The notes under the pieces were generated by a model that saw only the letters and a program-made list of their open reading frames with translations, ran no database searches and was not told the DNA's origin. DNA of 64,000 nt from the NCBI RefSeq assembly GCF_002723455.1, contig NZ_PDUS01000004.1, forward strand, positions 1-64,000, given 5' to 3'. The DNA comes from Pseudoalteromonas sp. 3D05. GTDB taxonomy: Bacteria > Pseudomonadota > Gammaproteobacteria > Enterobacterales > Alteromonadaceae. This document shows, piece by piece, positions 28,880 to 41,431 of this stretch. The number at the start of each line of letters is the position of its first letter. The stretch's first letter is position 1. A program made the position numbers and the translations under genes.

Positions 28880-30109
28880 TTAGCCACCGAAATCATCTAG
28901 TAAGATATTTTCGTCTTCAACACCTAAGTCTTTCAACATTGTGATAACAGCTGCGTTCATCATTGGAGGACCACACATGTAGAACTCACAATCTTCTGGC
29001 GCTTCGTGATCTTTAAGATAGTTCTCAAATAACACGTTATGGATGAAGCCAGTATAGCCTTCCCAGTTATCTTCAGGTTGTGGATCTGAAAGCGCTGTAT
29101 GCCATACGAAGTTGTCGTTTTCGGCTGCTAGGCCGTCAAAGTCTTCTACGTAGAACATTTCACGTTTAGAACGTGCACCATACCAAAAGCTCATCTTACG
29201 CTTAGAGTTTAAGCGTTTAAGTTGGTCAAAGATATGTGAACGCATTGGCGCCATACCAGCACCACCACCTACGAATACCATTTCAGCGTCAGTATCTTTT
29301 GCAAAGAACTCACCAAATGGACCTGAGATAGTTACTTTATCACCTTGTTTTAGTGACCAAATGTACGATGACATTTTACCACAAGGTAAGCTTAAATCTC
29401 TTGGCGGTGGAGCAGCAATACGCACGTTAAGCATAATGATGCCTTCTTCTTCCGGATAGTTAGCCATTGAGTAAGCACGAATTGTTTCTTCGTCTACTTT
29501 TGACTCTAGGTTGAAGAAACCAAAATGATCCCAATCGCCACGGTACTCTTCTGGTACATCGAAATCAGCATATTTAACGTGATGCGCTGGGGCTTCAATC
29601 TGAATATAACCACCGGCACGGAACGGTACTGACTCGCCATCTGGAATTTGTAGCACAAGTTCTTTAATGAACGTTGCTTTGTTATCATTAGAGATAACTT
29701 CACAATCCCATTTTTTAACACCGAAAATTGACTCTTCAAGTTCAATTTCCATGTCAGTTTTAACATTTACCTGACACGCTAAGCGACAACCTTCACGGGC
29801 CTCGCCTTTAGAAATGTGATCAAGCTCTGTTGGTAAGATATCGCCGCCACCTTCTTTGATGTGTACACGACACTGACCACAAGAGCCACCGCCACCACAT
29901 GCAGATGAAACGAAAATACCTGATTCAGATAGTGCACCTAATAGCTTACTACCTGCAGATGTTTTAATGGCTTTATCTGGATCGCCATTTACGCCGATAA
30001 TGATATCACCGCTTGCAACTAGCTTAGATTTAGCACCAATGATGACTAAAACAAGTATTACAACGATAGCGATGAAAACACCAACGCCTAAGAAAATCTC
30101 ATAACTCAT
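28880..30109 (-). CDS. nqrF: Na+-translocating NADH:quinone reductase subunit F
   Basis: Entry subunit that oxidises NADH. 409 residues: an N-terminal membrane helix, a 2Fe-2S ferredoxin domain with Cys in [12 protein letters not shown] and CRLAC (residues ~70-112), an FAD domain with RAYSMANYP near 210, and an NADH domain with [13 protein letters not shown] near 275. Last gene of the nqrABCDEF operon. Confidence 0.98.
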   Translation of the reverse strand: MSYEIFLGVGVFIAIVVILVLVIIGAKSKLVASGDIIIGVNGDPDKAIKTSAGSKLLGALSESGIFVSSACGGGGSCGQCRVHIKEGGGDILPTELDHISKGEAREGCRLACQVNVKTDMEIELEESIFGVKKWDCEVISNDNKATFIKELVLQIPDGESVPFRAGGYIQIEAPAHHVKYADFDVPEEYRGDWDHFGFFNLESKVDEETIRAYSMANYPEEEGIIMLNVRIAAPPPRDLSLPCGKMSSYIWSLKQGDKVTISGPFGEFFAKDTDAEMVFVGGGAGMAPMRSHIFDQLKRLNSKRKMSFWYGARSKREMFYVEDFDGLAAENDNFVWHTALSDPQPEDNWEGYTGFIHNVLFENYLKDHEAPEDCEFYMCGPPMMNAAVITMLKDLGVEDENILLDDFGG

Positions 30110-30128
30110 GATTTATCCTCGCGACCTA

Positions 30129-30737
30129 TTAAAGTGAAATACCAGAGAATGACATAAAGCCAAGACCCATCAAGCCAACTGTGATGAAGGTAATACCTAA
30201 ACCACGAAGGCCGTCAGGCACGTCTGAGTACTTCATTTTCTCACGAATACCAGCAAGTAATGTTATTGCTAGCGCCCAACCTACACCAGAACCAATACCA
30301 TAAACCACAGATTCACCGAAGTTATAGTTACGCTCTACCATGAAAGCTACCGCACCGAAGATTGCACAGTTAACTGTGATCAACGGTAAGAAGATACCTA
30401 AGGCGTTATAGAGTGCAGGGAAGAACTTATCCAATGCCATTTCTAAGATTTGTACCAATGCTGCGATAACACCGATGAAAGTTAAGAAACGTAAAAAGCT
30501 AAGATCTGCTTCTGGGTAACCAAGCCACTCAAGTGAGCCTGGTGCAAGAACCGCATGGTAAACCAAGTTATTAACTGGTACTGAAATACCCAATACCACG
30601 ATAACTGCCACACCTAGGCCGATTGACGTTGTTACTTTCTTTGATACAGCAAGGAAAGTACACATACCTAGGAAGAAGGCTAAAGCTAAGTTTTCAATGA
30701 AAACCGCTTTTACGAATAAACTAATATAATGTTCCAT
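30129..30737 (-). CDS. nqrE: Na+-NQR subunit E
   Basis: Integral membrane subunit of 202 residues with six helices. It is related to NqrD in an inverted topology, and the two share a membrane-embedded iron centre bound by cysteines. [10 protein letters not shown] near residue 20 and [11 protein letters not shown] near residue 120 hold the expected Cys. 19 nt upstream of nqrF. Confidence 0.98.
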   Translation of the reverse strand: MEHYISLFVKAVFIENLALAFFLGMCTFLAVSKKVTTSIGLGVAVIVVLGISVPVNNLVYHAVLAPGSLEWLGYPEADLSFLRFLTFIGVIAALVQILEMALDKFFPALYNALGIFLPLITVNCAIFGAVAFMVERNYNFGESVVYGIGSGVGWALAITLLAGIREKMKYSDVPDGLRGLGITFITVGLMGLGFMSFSGISL

Positions 30738-30747
30738 TGTCTGCCCC

Positions 30748-31380
30748 TTATCCTTTCGCTTCTACTTGGTCTTTCTTATAAGTACGAAGTACCCAAATGA
30801 ATAAACCAATGATGAAGAATGCGCTAGGTGGTAAAATCAATAGACCCATAGGTTGATACCAACCACCATCTTGTACAAGTGGGATGATGTCAGCGCCAAA
30901 CAATGTACCTTTACCAAATAGCTCACGAATAAAGCCAACAGTCAGTAACACTACTGAATAACCTAAACCATTACCGATGCCATCAAGGAATGACATGATA
31001 GGTGGTGATTTCATTGCATATGCTTCTGCACGACCCATTACGATACAGTTAGTAATAATTAGACCAACGAATACCGACAACTCTTTTGCCGTAGCATAAG
31101 AGAAGGCTTGTAACACTTGATCAACAACGATTACCAATGATGCGATGATAGTCATTTGCACGATAATACGCACAGATGATGGGATCTGGTTACGGATCAT
31201 AGAGATAAATAAGCTTGAGAACGCTGTTACCAAAGTCAATGCGATTGACATGATTAATGCATTTTTTAAGCTCGACGTAACTGCAAGCGCAGAACAAACA
31301 CCAAGTACTTGTAGCGCGATTGGGTTATTTGCGAATACCGGGCCAAATAGGACCGACTTCATTTCTTTAGTATCAGCCAT
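30748..31380 (-). CDS. nqrD: Na+-NQR subunit D
   Basis: Six-helix membrane subunit, 210 residues, partner of Nqr[11 protein letters not shown] near residue 25 and [12 protein letters not shown] near residue 110 carry the paired cysteines for the inter-subunit iron. It shares the TAATG junction with nqrC. Confidence 0.98.
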   Translation of the reverse strand: MADTKEMKSVLFGPVFANNPIALQVLGVCSALAVTSSLKNALIMSIALTLVTAFSSLFISMIRNQIPSSVRIIVQMTIIASLVIVVDQVLQAFSYATAKELSVFVGLIITNCIVMGRAEAYAMKSPPIMSFLDGIGNGLGYSVVLLTVGFIRELFGKGTLFGADIIPLVQDGGWYQPMGLLILPPSAFFIIGLFIWVLRTYKKDQVEAKG

Positions 31381-32132
31381 TATTTCAACGCTCCTTCACG
31401 TACTTTCGCAAGGAAAGGACCAAAGCCGTTTTCGCCAGTCCAAAAGTCAACTGTGTATTCAACACCGTTAGACGTCAAAGTAGCACCCGATAGACCATCA
31501 ATTTGATGCTCATTGGTTGCGCCGCTTTTCACAATGTTGATTGGTAACTCTTTACCTTGCCATTGAGCAGTCCACTGAGGGTTTTGGATTTCACCACCTA
31601 GACCCGGAGTTTCATTATGCTTGAAAAAGTTAATGTTCTTAACTGTTTCACCATCATTCTCTAGCGCTAAGAAACCATACATTACACCCCAAAGGCCGTA
31701 ACCTTGAATTGGTAAAATGATAGCATCAGTAGTACCGTCTGCTTTTTTCGAGATGTAAACAGGAGAATTCTTAGTCATACGCTGGATACCCGCGATGTCT
31801 TTGATACCCTCTTCTTTCAACGCAAAGCTTCTAGCTTGGTCAAATTTTGTTTTCTCAAAATCAAAAGTAGTTGGATCAGCACCTTCAACAAATTCACCCG
31901 TATCCATGTCTACAACACGCGCTTCAATTTTAGCGTTAAATGTTTCAGATACAGTACCTGCGTTTTCAATTTCTGCTGCTGCCAAGATATTCTTTTGAAT
32001 ATCTTGTGTTTTGTTAGCTTGCTGTAAAGGGCGAAGCTGAACTGAAGCAAACGATACGATGATTGCACACACTAAACATAGTGCTACAACAACGGTTAGC
32101 GTTTTGCCGATTGATTCGTTATTACTAGACAT
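31380..32132 (-). CDS. nqrC: Na+-NQR subunit C
   Basis: Carries covalent FMN on the periplasmic side. 250 residues with one N-terminal membrane helix and a soluble FMN-binding domain. The acceptor motif [10 protein letters not shown] places FMN on Thr ~218. A second SGAT ten residues earlier (KSGATNEHQ) lacks the Asp of the ApbE recognition sequence and is unlikely to be used. It overlaps nqrB by 8 nt. Confidence 0.98.
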   Translation of the reverse strand: MSSNNESIGKTLTVVVALCLVCAIIVSFASVQLRPLQQANKTQDIQKNILAAAEIENAGTVSETFNAKIEARVVDMDTGEFVEGADPTTFDFEKTKFDQARSFALKEEGIKDIAGIQRMTKNSPVYISKKADGTTDAIILPIQGYGLWGVMYGFLALENDGETVKNINFFKHNETPGLGGEIQNPQWTAQWQGKELPINIVKSGATNEHQIDGLSGATLTSNGVEYTVDFWTGENGFGPFLAKVREGALK

Positions 32133-33327
32133 TACGTGCCAACCTCCGCTTGATATTAGCTTGCACTACAAAGTGATCGAATAATGGAGCAAATAAGTTA
32201 GCAAACAAGATTGCTAGCATCATGCCTTCAGGGAAAGCAGGGTTTACTACACGAATCATTACTACCATCACACCAATCAGTGCGCCATATGCGAATTTTG
32301 CTTTGTCTGTAAATGCCGCAGACACAGGGTCTGTCGCCATGAAGAACATACCAAAGGCAAAACCACCCAACACTAAGTGCCAATGCCAAGGCATTGCAAA
32401 TACAGGGTTAGTGTTTGAACCAATTGCATTTAATAAGAATGCAGTTGCAACCATACCTAGGAATACACCTAGCACGATGCGCCATGAAGCAATTCGAACA
32501 TAGATTAAGAACAAGCCACCGATCATCACTGCAAGGGTAGATGTTTCACCTACTGAACCTTGAATGAAACCGTAAAACGCATCCCACCAAAGAGCCATGT
32601 TGCTGTAATCAAGAGAGCCAACAAACGCTTGACCTAGCATAGTTGCACCAGAGAACGAGTCCACTGCTGTCCATACTGTGTCACCTGAAATTTGTGCAGG
32701 GTATGCGAAGAATAAAAACGCACGACCAGCAAGCGCAGGGTTTAGGAAGTTACGGCCAGTACCACCAAAGATTTCTTTAGCGATTACAACACCGAACGTG
32801 ATACCCAACGCAACTTGCCACAATGGAATAGTTGCAGGAAGAATAAGTGCAAACAATACTGAGGTTACGAAGAAACCTTCGTTAACTTCATGCTTACGCA
32901 CTGAAGCGAACAACACTTCCCAAAAACCACCCACGGCAAATGTCACTGCGTATATAGGCAAGAAGAAACATGCCCCGTAGAACATCTTAGCGCCCCAGCC
33001 AGATTCAGCGGTTAACGTACCACCAAACATCTGGAACAGACCAACTTGCCAAGAATTTGCTAGTTCAAAACCTTGCGCTAATGCACCGGCGGCCTGATGA
33101 CCGATATTGAACATACCAAAAAACATCGCTGGGAATGTTGCCATCCACACTAAAATCATCATGCGTTTTAGGTCGATGTTATCGCGTACGTGTGTCGCGC
33201 CTTTATTTACATAACCAGGGGTGTAAAAAATAGTTGCTGCTGCTTCATACAGGGCATACCACTTTTCATGTTTACCACCGGCTTCAAAATGCGGCTCGAT
33301 ATCTTCAAGAAATTTCTTTAAACCCAT
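32125..33327 (-). CDS. nqrB: Na+-NQR subunit B
   Basis: Main membrane subunit with the Na+ path, riboflavin and a covalent FMN. 400 residues with about ten helices. [10 protein letters not shown] holds the acceptor Thr229 and fits the ApbE consensus. [20 protein letters not shown] near residue 192 is strongly conserved in the family. It starts 4 nt downstream of nqrA. Confidence 0.98.
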   Translation of the reverse strand: MGLKKFLEDIEPHFEAGGKHEKWYALYEAAATIFYTPGYVNKGATHVRDNIDLKRMMILVWMATFPAMFFGMFNIGHQAAGALAQGFELANSWQVGLFQMFGGTLTAESGWGAKMFYGACFFLPIYAVTFAVGGFWEVLFASVRKHEVNEGFFVTSVLFALILPATIPLWQVALGITFGVVIAKEIFGGTGRNFLNPALAGRAFLFFAYPAQISGDTVWTAVDSFSGATMLGQAFVGSLDYSNMALWWDAFYGFIQGSVGETSTLAVMIGGLFLIYVRIASWRIVLGVFLGMVATAFLLNAIGSNTNPVFAMPWHWHLVLGGFAFGMFFMATDPVSAAFTDKAKFAYGALIGVMVVMIRVVNPAFPEGMMLAILFANLFAPLFDHFVVQANIKRRLARNV

Positions 33328-33331
33328 CTCT

Positions 33332-35056
<1,725 letters not shown>

Positions 35057-36250
35057 TTAGTCAATCATGTTCGTAATATGTGCAACAGACTCTACATCTT
35101 GGTCGTAATCAACGCTGTCGATACCAAACCCAAATAAGCGTAAGAACTCATTATGGTAACCAACATAATCTGTTAACTCATCGATTGTTTCTGTGGTTAC
35201 ACTGTCCCACACTGTTTGAATGCGTGCTTGAACATCATCTTCCAACTCTTTGTAGTTTTGGAATAAATGCCCACCATCATCAAAGCGTGGTGAATCACCA
35301 TATAGATTCTCAGTAAATAAAGCGTGAATCTGCTCAATCGTACCTTCATAGGTGCCATCTGCTTTCATCACTTTAAATAATGCTGAAATATACAGTGGCA
35401 TAATTGGGATTGCAGAGCTTGCTTGGGTAACAACCGCATTAAGTGAAGAGACATACGCTTCACCGTTTAATGCTTTGGTAGACTCTTTAATAGCCACGGT
35501 TGCACGATCTAAGTCTTCTTTTGCTTTACCAATTGTGGCGTGACCGTAAATTGGCCATGTTAGCTCTTTACCAATGTAGGTATAAGCGCTGGTCTTGAAA
35601 TTATCAGCTAGTACGTCGGCTTCTTTAAGTGCATCAATCCACATTTCCCAATCTTCACCGCCCATCACTTTGATGGTGTTATCGATATCATCTTGGTTTG
35701 CCGCTTCGACTGTAATCTCGTCAATTTCACGCTTTGACGTATTAAGGTTTTTAGTTGTTACTGCATCGCCAATTGGTTTAAGCGTAGAAGAGTACGTTTC
35801 ACCGGTATTTGGATCTGTACGACGAGGTGAAGCAAGGCTGTATATTACTAAATCAACTTTACCTAAGTCCGCTTTAATTGTATCAATCGCTTTTTGCTTT
35901 ATTTCGTTTGAGAACGCATCGCCATTAATATTTTTAGACCAAAGACCCGCTTCGTCCGCTGCATTTTGAAATGCAGCTGTGTTGTACCAACCTGCAGAAC
36001 CCGTCTTGCGCTCAGTACCTTCTTTTTCAAAGAAAATACCGAGGGTTTTGGCACCACCGCCAAACGCAGCTGTAATGCGTGACGCTAGACCATAGCCTGT
36101 AGACGCACCTATAACTAATACATTTTTAGGTGCATTTTTTAATGCTCCTTGTTGTTTTACATAGTTAATTTGTTCTTGTACATGCTCTGCACAGCCAACA
36201 GGGTGGGCGTTTGTACAGATAAATCCGCGAATTTTAGGCTTAATGACCAT
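35057..36250 (-). CDS. fabV: enoyl-[acyl-carrier-protein] reductase, FabV type
   Basis: NADH-dependent reduction of trans-2-enoyl-ACP, the final step of each fatty-acid elongation round. FabV is the triclosan-tolerant, long form of the enzyme. 397 residues with the Rossmann motif GASTGYGLASR near residue 48 and the catalytic Tyr-x8-Lys in YGHATIGKAK near residue 230. Starts MVIKPKIRGFICTNAHPVGC as in the family. Monocistronic with its own terminator. Confidence 0.97.
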   Translation of the reverse strand: MVIKPKIRGFICTNAHPVGCAEHVQEQINYVKQQGALKNAPKNVLVIGASTGYGLASRITAAFGGGAKTLGIFFEKEGTERKTGSAGWYNTAAFQNAADEAGLWSKNINGDAFSNEIKQKAIDTIKADLGKVDLVIYSLASPRRTDPNTGETYSSTLKPIGDAVTTKNLNTSKREIDEITVEAANQDDIDNTIKVMGGEDWEMWIDALKEADVLADNFKTSAYTYIGKELTWPIYGHATIGKAKEDLDRATVAIKESTKALNGEAYVSSLNAVVTQASSAIPIMPLYISALFKVMKADGTYEGTIEQIHALFTENLYGDSPRFDDGGHLFQNYKELEDDVQARIQTVWDSVTTETIDELTDYVGYHNEFLRLFGFGIDSVDYDQDVESVAHITNMID

Positions 36251-36350
36251 TGATCATCCTATATCTATCTCAATAAAAATTAGCGCTAGTTTAAAGGCTA
36301 ATTGTAAAAACACAGGTCTGATCAGTAACATTAACTGTCAAACCTGACCA

Positions 36351-36677
36351 TTAATCTAATTTAGAACCACCTAAACAACTTGGCGAGTCAGCAATCTGAC
36401 CACTTTGCTCACTGAATTCTTCGGGTGTAAATGTGTGAATTGCTAATGCATGAATGTGATTTGCTAATTCATCTTTTAACACTTCATTAATTTTTCTATG
36501 ACGCTGCAATAAGCGCATTGCGCTAAACTCTTCACTAACAACAATCACTTTAAAGTGTGAATCTTCACCACGGCTGTGCATATGGCTTTCATTGACTACA
36601 TTGAGGTGCTTACAAGCTATTGCATCTGCGATTTTGCTTTGTATTTGTTCTTGCATTGACATAAAGGACCCACTCAT
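36351..36677 (-). CDS. bolA: BolA family morphology/iron regulator
   Basis: BolA proteins bind monothiol glutaredoxin and Fe-S clusters and affect cell shape and stress responses. 108 residues with the BolA block DSHFKVIVVSEEF near residue 40, RHRKINEVL near 60 and HALAIHTFTPEEF near 77. The start could be this ATG or ATGs five or seven codons on; none has a strong ribosome binding site. A C-terminal SPSCLGGSKLD tail matches long BolA rather than YrbA/IbaG. Confidence 0.92.
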   Translation of the reverse strand: MSGSFMSMQEQIQSKIADAIACKHLNVVNESHMHSRGEDSHFKVIVVSEEFSAMRLLQRHRKINEVLKDELANHIHALAIHTFTPEEFSEQSGQIADSPSCLGGSKLD

Positions 36678-36736
36678 AACTAATTTATCTCTCTACTATA
36701 TCAAGTTGTAAAGCGCCTTGGCTAACGAAATTACAG

Positions 36737-37333
36737 TTAACGAGTTTGCTTTATATATCTAAAAGTTAAACTTATACGGGGATGAATTAATGTCGTTTTT
36801 TTAGCAATTGCATGTTGGTAATCACGCTGACTATCACCATGCATAACTAAACAACTACCACTGTGTAATTTTATTTCACTCACTTTATTACTCGCTTTAT
36901 TTTTTATTTTTAACGCTCGCTCTGCGCCAAGAGAAATACATACTATGGTGGGTTGTGCGCCAAGCTCAATTTCATCATCACTGTGCCACCCCATCGTGTC
37001 ATTGCCATCACGATAGTAATTAATCAATAAAGAGTTAAAAGGCTGCTGTAAATGGCGCTCTAATCGTTTTCGCATAGCCAATAGCACATCTGGCCACGGC
37101 TCTACCGTTAATTTGCTCTGCGAATATCCATATTCAATATTACTATCACTAATAAAGCATTGTAGCCTTGGAATAGGCCCCGTCTTTCCATAAACCGTCG
37201 TTACTGGCTGTTGCCATGGTAGGTTTTGCTGTAAATAATAAAATAAATCGAGACTTTTTTGTCCACTGAGGGCACTTCTTTGATAAGAAAAGCCATTTGG
37301 TAGCTGTTGGGGGTTGGCGTTTGGCCGTTGCAT
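36737..37333 (-). CDS. AlkB-like alpha-ketoglutarate-dependent dioxygenase
   Basis: Probable repair enzyme that removes alkyl groups from nucleic acid bases, or an ALKBH2-type relative. 198 residues with iron ligands His-x-Asp in GWHSDDE near residue 115 and a distal His in QHAIAKKT near residue 170, and the 2-oxoglutarate Arg in PRISLTFRYI near residue 188. The N-terminal PRLQCF and YGYSQ stretch resembles the nucleotide-recognition lid. The start overlaps that of divergent rlmG's upstream region. Confidence 0.88.
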   Translation of the reverse strand: MQRPNANPQQLPNGFSYQRSALSGQKSLDLFYYLQQNLPWQQPVTTVYGKTGPIPRLQCFISDSNIEYGYSQSKLTVEPWPDVLLAMRKRLERHLQQPFNSLLINYYRDGNDTMGWHSDDEIELGAQPTIVCISLGAERALKIKNKASNKVSEIKLHSGSCLVMHGDSQRDYQHAIAKKTTLIHPRISLTFRYIKQTR

Positions 37334-37375
37334 GTTAGAATTTACCTATCATTTGATTCTGATCACTTAACTATT

Positions 37376-38524
37376 ATGACAACGCAAGCACAGCTCGGCG
37401 AAACAACCTTTACTCTAGAACGTTTTCCTTTAGATCAAAAAAACCGTAGCCTTCAAGCTTGGGATTCAGCTGACGAATACCTTATTGACTATGTTACTGA
37501 ACATTATCCTAGTTGTCGCTCTTTACTAATTTTTAATGATAGCTTTGGTGCTTTATCGTGTTACTTTTCTAAACAAGGGTTAACAGCTTGTTCAGTTAAT
37601 GACTCTTACATTAGTCATCAAGCTGCTGCATACAATTTAGCTGAAAACAAAGTCTCGACCCATTCATTTAGTCAGCTCGATAGCTTATCAGCATTGCCTG
37701 ATGACATTGATTTAGTTATTTTAAAAGTACCGCGCACGCTTGGTTTTCTGCAATACCAACTTTCAGAGTTAAGTGAAGTACTTAAGCCAGGAACGCCTGT
37801 CATCGCAGCGGGTAAAACCAAAGATATTCATAATTCGACGATTAAAGCCTTTGAGCAATATATTGGCGAAACGAAAACCAGCTTAGCAGTAAAAAAATCT
37901 CGTTTAATAATCAGCAGTGCTCAGGGTGGATACAAAGCGGCAGACTTTCCCGTTAATTGGCCGCTGGAAGGCACTGACTATACAATTAGTAATCATGCAA
38001 ATGTGTTTTCTCGAGACTCTTTAGATATTGGTGCAAGGTTCTTTTTTAACTATTTACCTCAAACTACTAAAACAAAAAAAATTATTGATCTAGGCTGTGG
38101 TAATGGTGTGGTTGGTTTAATGACCTTATCGCGCTGCCCCAATGCTGAAATGACATTTATTGACGAGTCATACATGGCGGTTGAGTCAGCACGACTAAAT
38201 ATTGAGCTCAATATGGAAGATAAATTTGAGCAATGTTCATTTATCGAAAATGATTGTTTAACTGGTTTTGAGCGTGAAAGTGTTGATGTAGTTTTATGTA
38301 ATCCGCCTTTTCACCAAGCACAAGCCGTCACAGACCATATTGCATGGCAGATGTTTAAACAAGCTAAAGACACCTTAAAGAATGGTGGAGAATTACGTAT
38401 TATTGGAAACCGTCATTTAGACTATCATGACAAACTAAAGCGCATGTTTGGCAATTGCCAGTTACTTGGCTCAAATAAAAAGTTTGTTGTTTTAAGTGCA
38501 ACTAAAAATAATGGGATGCTATAA
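37376..38524 (+). CDS. rlmG: 23S rRNA guanine-1835 N2-methyltransferase
   Basis: Methylates G1835 in 23S rRNA. From the ATG at 37376 (MTTQAQLGETTF) it has 382 residues, like E. coli RlmG (378); the open frame starts 23 codons earlier without support. It has duplicated methyltransferase halves: a degenerate N-terminal one and an active C-terminal one, with DLGCGNGVVGL near residue 240 and NPPFH near residue 308. It is followed 2 nt later by yajG. Confidence 0.94.
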   Translation: MTTQAQLGETTFTLERFPLDQKNRSLQAWDSADEYLIDYVTEHYPSCRSLLIFNDSFGALSCYFSKQGLTACSVNDSYISHQAAAYNLAENKVSTHSFSQLDSLSALPDDIDLVILKVPRTLGFLQYQLSELSEVLKPGTPVIAAGKTKDIHNSTIKAFEQYIGETKTSLAVKKSRLIISSAQGGYKAADFPVNWPLEGTDYTISNHANVFSRDSLDIGARFFFNYLPQTTKTKKIIDLGCGNGVVGLMTLSRCPNAEMTFIDESYMAVESARLNIELNMEDKFEQCSFIENDCLTGFERESVDVVLCNPPFHQAQAVTDHIAWQMFKQAKDTLKNGGELRIIGNRHLDYHDKLKRMFGNCQLLGSNKKFVVLSATKNNGML

Positions 38525-38526
38525 CG

Positions 38527-39081
38527 ATGAAAAACTACCTATTACCTTGCTGTATTTTATTAGCCCTTGGCGGATGTAGTAGCCAACCTAATCAATTGAT
38601 TCTCAACCCTTCATACCAAGGTGGAAAAATAAGCTCAATTAGCCAAAGCTTGAACACCAGTGTAATCGACTTAAGGGGCGACAGCGCCACACTTAAATTA
38701 ATAAACGACGATAAAACACAAACAATTGCGAGCCAAGGCTTAACAGAATCAATAAAAAGTGTGATCGATAGTGCGTTAAGTCGAAACGGCGCCAGTATAT
38801 CTAATCTAGCAACGACACGATTTGAGGTTGATATTCATACACTTCAGGCCGTAGTTATTGAAAAAATGCTAACTCACACCAGTGACGCAAAAATCGAGTT
38901 GGGTCTGCGCGTCATTAAAAGTACCAGCAACTTTAGTAAAACGTACCGTGGCAATGCCAGTCTAGAAGCGCCGCTTGGTCACGACAGAGCAAAAATTGAA
39001 GGTCAACTCAATAAGTTGACTGAGCAGTTAATAACACGCATGGTATCAGATCCAGAATTGTTAGCATTTTTAGAAGGTTAA
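38527..39081 (+). CDS. yajG: YajG family lipoprotein
   Basis: Outer-membrane-type lipoprotein, function unknown. 184 residues with a signal peptide and lipobox LGGC near residue 17. The body matches YajG with LILNPSY, VIDLRGD, and a long C-terminal helix. Ser after Cys suggests outer membrane sorting. It sits in a plus-strand run rlmG-yajG-cyclophilin-ampG; yajG next to ampG is conserved in enterobacteria. Confidence 0.88.
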   Translation: MKNYLLPCCILLALGGCSSQPNQLILNPSYQGGKISSISQSLNTSVIDLRGDSATLKLINDDKTQTIASQGLTESIKSVIDSALSRNGASISNLATTRFEVDIHTLQAVVIEKMLTHTSDAKIELGLRVIKSTSNFSKTYRGNASLEAPLGHDRAKIEGQLNKLTEQLITRMVSDPELLAFLEG

Positions 39082-39083
39082 AT

Positions 39084-39704
39084 ATGAAACGTATTTTTTT
39101 ATTTTTTGCATTATTATTTATTAGCCAAAACATAACCGCTGCAACTGAAGGGCGTTTTGTACAAAAAAACAATATGTTCCCACGGGTGGAAATCAGTACA
39201 ACAATGGGTAAGATCATCGTTGAAATGGATCGCTCTAAAGCCCCTATTACGGTCAATAACTTTTTAACGTATGTAATGGATGGCAGCTACAATGGTACCG
39301 TATTTCACCGTGTTGAACGCGATATTGAAAACGAGCGTGACTTTGTAATACAAGGCGGTGGTTACGACAAAGAATACGATGGCGTTTACGAAGGCGATCC
39401 TATATTTAACGAAAGTGGCAATGGCTCAAAAAATGATATGTATAGTATTGCTATGGCCTATCAAGACCGTCAACCACACTCGGGGACTCGCCAGTTCTTT
39501 TTTAATATGGATGATAATGACCACCTTAACCCAGGCCGTGAATGGGGCTTTGCGGTATTTGGAATGGTAATGGACGGATATGAAACCTTAGATAAAATCA
39601 TGCAGGTAGAGACTGGGTTTAACGAAAAGATTGGGTACGATTTTGTGCCTAAAACCCCCGTTGTAATTTTAAATATGGCAGTATTAGAACCGACTCCGTT
39701 ATAG
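39084..39704 (+). CDS. secreted cyclophilin-type peptidyl-prolyl isomerase
   Basis: Catalyses proline cis-trans isomerisation, probably in the periplasm. 206 residues with a signal peptide ending near NITAA (residue 20). The cyclophilin fold shows VEISTTMGKIIVEMD, FHRVERD, FVIQGGG, AYQDRQPHSGTRQFFFN and FGMVMDGYETLDKI. The active-site Arg (FHRV), Phe and Gln of the family are visible. Located between yajG and ampG, starting 3 nt past yajG, which differs from the E. coli order. Confidence 0.93.
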   Translation: MKRIFLFFALLFISQNITAATEGRFVQKNNMFPRVEISTTMGKIIVEMDRSKAPITVNNFLTYVMDGSYNGTVFHRVERDIENERDFVIQGGGYDKEYDGVYEGDPIFNESGNGSKNDMYSIAMAYQDRQPHSGTRQFFFNMDDNDHLNPGREWGFAVFGMVMDGYETLDKIMQVETGFNEKIGYDFVPKTPVVILNMAVLEPTPL

Positions 39705-39762
39705 TATTTATGGGAGCTTAAAAATAAAGCCCCCCGTATCCCTCTTTGCCAATGAAGGCGCT

Positions 39763-41145
39763 ATGAAAAACAACTTATCAATTACTGAATATTTTTCTTA
39801 CTTTAAAGACAAACGCTTAATTAACGTTTTCATATTTGGTATGAGCAGTGGTTTTCCATGGGTATTGATTGGCTCAGTTATGTCTGCGTGGCTAAAAGAC
39901 GAAGGTTTGAGCCGCAGTATGATTGGCCTATTTGGCATCGTATTTGGTGCTTACAGCATCAACTTTTTATGGTCTCCTTTAGTTGATCGCATCAAACTGC
40001 CCTTGTTGTATAAATGGCTTGGCCAGCGCCGTAGCTGGATACTCTTTTGCCAAAGCTTTATCTTATTGGGTGTGCTTTTACTAGCCGGTTTAGATATAAC
40101 AGCACATTTAGCCATCGCTGCTGCATTATGCTTATTAATTGCTATTGCATCAGCCACGCAAGATATTGCCATCGATGCGTTTAGGATTGATACTCTCGAG
40201 GAGAACGAAAGCCATAAAGCCACAGCTGCTGCTGCAATGGCGACTTCGGGTTGGTGGAGCGGTTATGCATTACTGGGCGCTATTCCTTTTTATATGGCGG
40301 ATATTCCCAGCGTTGGTTGGCCACAAGTTTATTACTTTCTAGCGGGTTTGATGCTACTACTAATGAGCTGTGTTTTTTGGGCAAAAGAGCCGGTTTCAAA
40401 TCGTGAAGCTGTCCACCAAGAGTTAGAGCGTATCTATCAAGCAAAGCTTGCTAGCAATGCCACTGACTCACAATCAGCAAAAGTCGTTGCTTGGCTAGCT
40501 GTAACTGTTTTAGACCCTTTTAAGACGTTCTTCGCGCGAAACGGCGTAAAAACAGCTTTAGCGCTGCTTACCTTTATATTCCTATTTAAAATTGGTGAAG
40601 CTTTCTTAGCACGTATGTCGATTGTATTTTATAAAGAGGTCGGCTTCTCAAATACTCAAATTGCCAATTACTCAAAACTAGGCACAGGGCTAATCACCAT
40701 AATATTTGCATTTTTAGGGAGTATATTTAATCACAAGTACGGTATTGTTAAAGGTTTGTTTATTAGTGGTGTAGCAATGGCTGCATCCAACTTAATGTTC
40801 TCATGGATAGCTCTTGCAGGTCCCAAGGAGCATTTGTATGCGATGGCAATTGTGGTAGATGGTTTTACACAAGCATGGTCTTTAGTTGCTATGGTTGCGT
40901 TTATCTCTATGTTGTGTGATCGTGCATTTAGCGCTACACATTATGCATTATTAGCCTCATTGGGTAATTTAGGACGAACTCTACTTTCAAGTTACAGTGG
41001 CGTGGTGATAGATGACTGGCTAGGTGGGAACTGGTCTTTATTCTTTATTCTAACTGCGTTGATGGTACTACCGTCCTTGATATTTTTATATGTAATTAGG
41101 CATAAGCTTTATGAGCTTGAAAATAACTATCACAATAATAAGTAA
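39763..41145 (+). CDS. ampG: AmpG family muropeptide permease
   Basis: Major facilitator transporter that brings anhydro-muropeptides from the periplasm to the cytosol for cell-wall recycling and, in some species, beta-lactamase induction. 460 residues with about 12-14 helices; the N-terminal FGMSSGFPWVLIGSVMSAWL and the ATQDIAIDAFRIDTLE block near residue 135 are AmpG hallmarks. The N-terminal 20 residues are cytosolic. Position after yajG supports the call. Confidence 0.94.
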   Translation: MKNNLSITEYFSYFKDKRLINVFIFGMSSGFPWVLIGSVMSAWLKDEGLSRSMIGLFGIVFGAYSINFLWSPLVDRIKLPLLYKWLGQRRSWILFCQSFILLGVLLLAGLDITAHLAIAAALCLLIAIASATQDIAIDAFRIDTLEENESHKATAAAAMATSGWWSGYALLGAIPFYMADIPSVGWPQVYYFLAGLMLLLMSCVFWAKEPVSNREAVHQELERIYQAKLASNATDSQSAKVVAWLAVTVLDPFKTFFARNGVKTALALLTFIFLFKIGEAFLARMSIVFYKEVGFSNTQIANYSKLGTGLITIIFAFLGSIFNHKYGIVKGLFISGVAMAASNLMFSWIALAGPKEHLYAMAIVVDGFTQAWSLVAMVAFISMLCDRAFSATHYALLASLGNLGRTLLSSYSGVVIDDWLGGNWSLFFILTALMVLPSLIFLYVIRHKLYELENNYHNNK

Positions 41146-41191
41146 AGTGTGAAAGCGCTTCCTTGCACTAGCAAAAAAAATGATTAACGGA

Positions 41192-41431
41192 TTAATCTTC
41201 TTTTAACAAGCCTAGACCTTCATACGGGTCTACTTCTAATGCATCGCAATAGCGTAAAAACTCAATCACATCTAAACGACGTTCTTGATTTTCAATTTTA
41301 CCAATAAAAGAATGCGGTGTACCTAATACCTGTGCAAGGCTACGCATTGTATGGCCTTTCTCATGACGCTTTACTTTAAGCCACTTGGTCAATTTTGAGT
41401 TTTCTTCAGAAGAAACTGTTTTACCCATCAT
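41192..41431 (-). CDS. small XRE-family helix-turn-helix regulator
   Basis: 79 residues, essentially one XRE domain: KRHEKGHTMRSLAQVLGTPHSFIGKIENQERRLDVIEFLRYCDAL. The start at 41431 is chosen because GGAG is nine bases upstream; an ATG three codons earlier abuts that site. It is similar to phage-type and DNA-modification-linked repressors, but no partner gene adjoins it. It may repress itself or the neighbouring small membrane gene; a TATATACTATATA palindrome is at 41511-41523, 80 nt upstream. Confidence 0.85.
   Translation of the reverse strand: MMGKTVSSEENSKLTKWLKVKRHEKGHTMRSLAQVLGTPHSFIGKIENQERRLDVIEFLRYCDALEVDPYEGLGLLKED

Noticed and set aside
31380..31700. Second SGAT in NqrC as an extra FMN site
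   Set aside because: It lacks the Asp three residues before SGAT required by ApbE.
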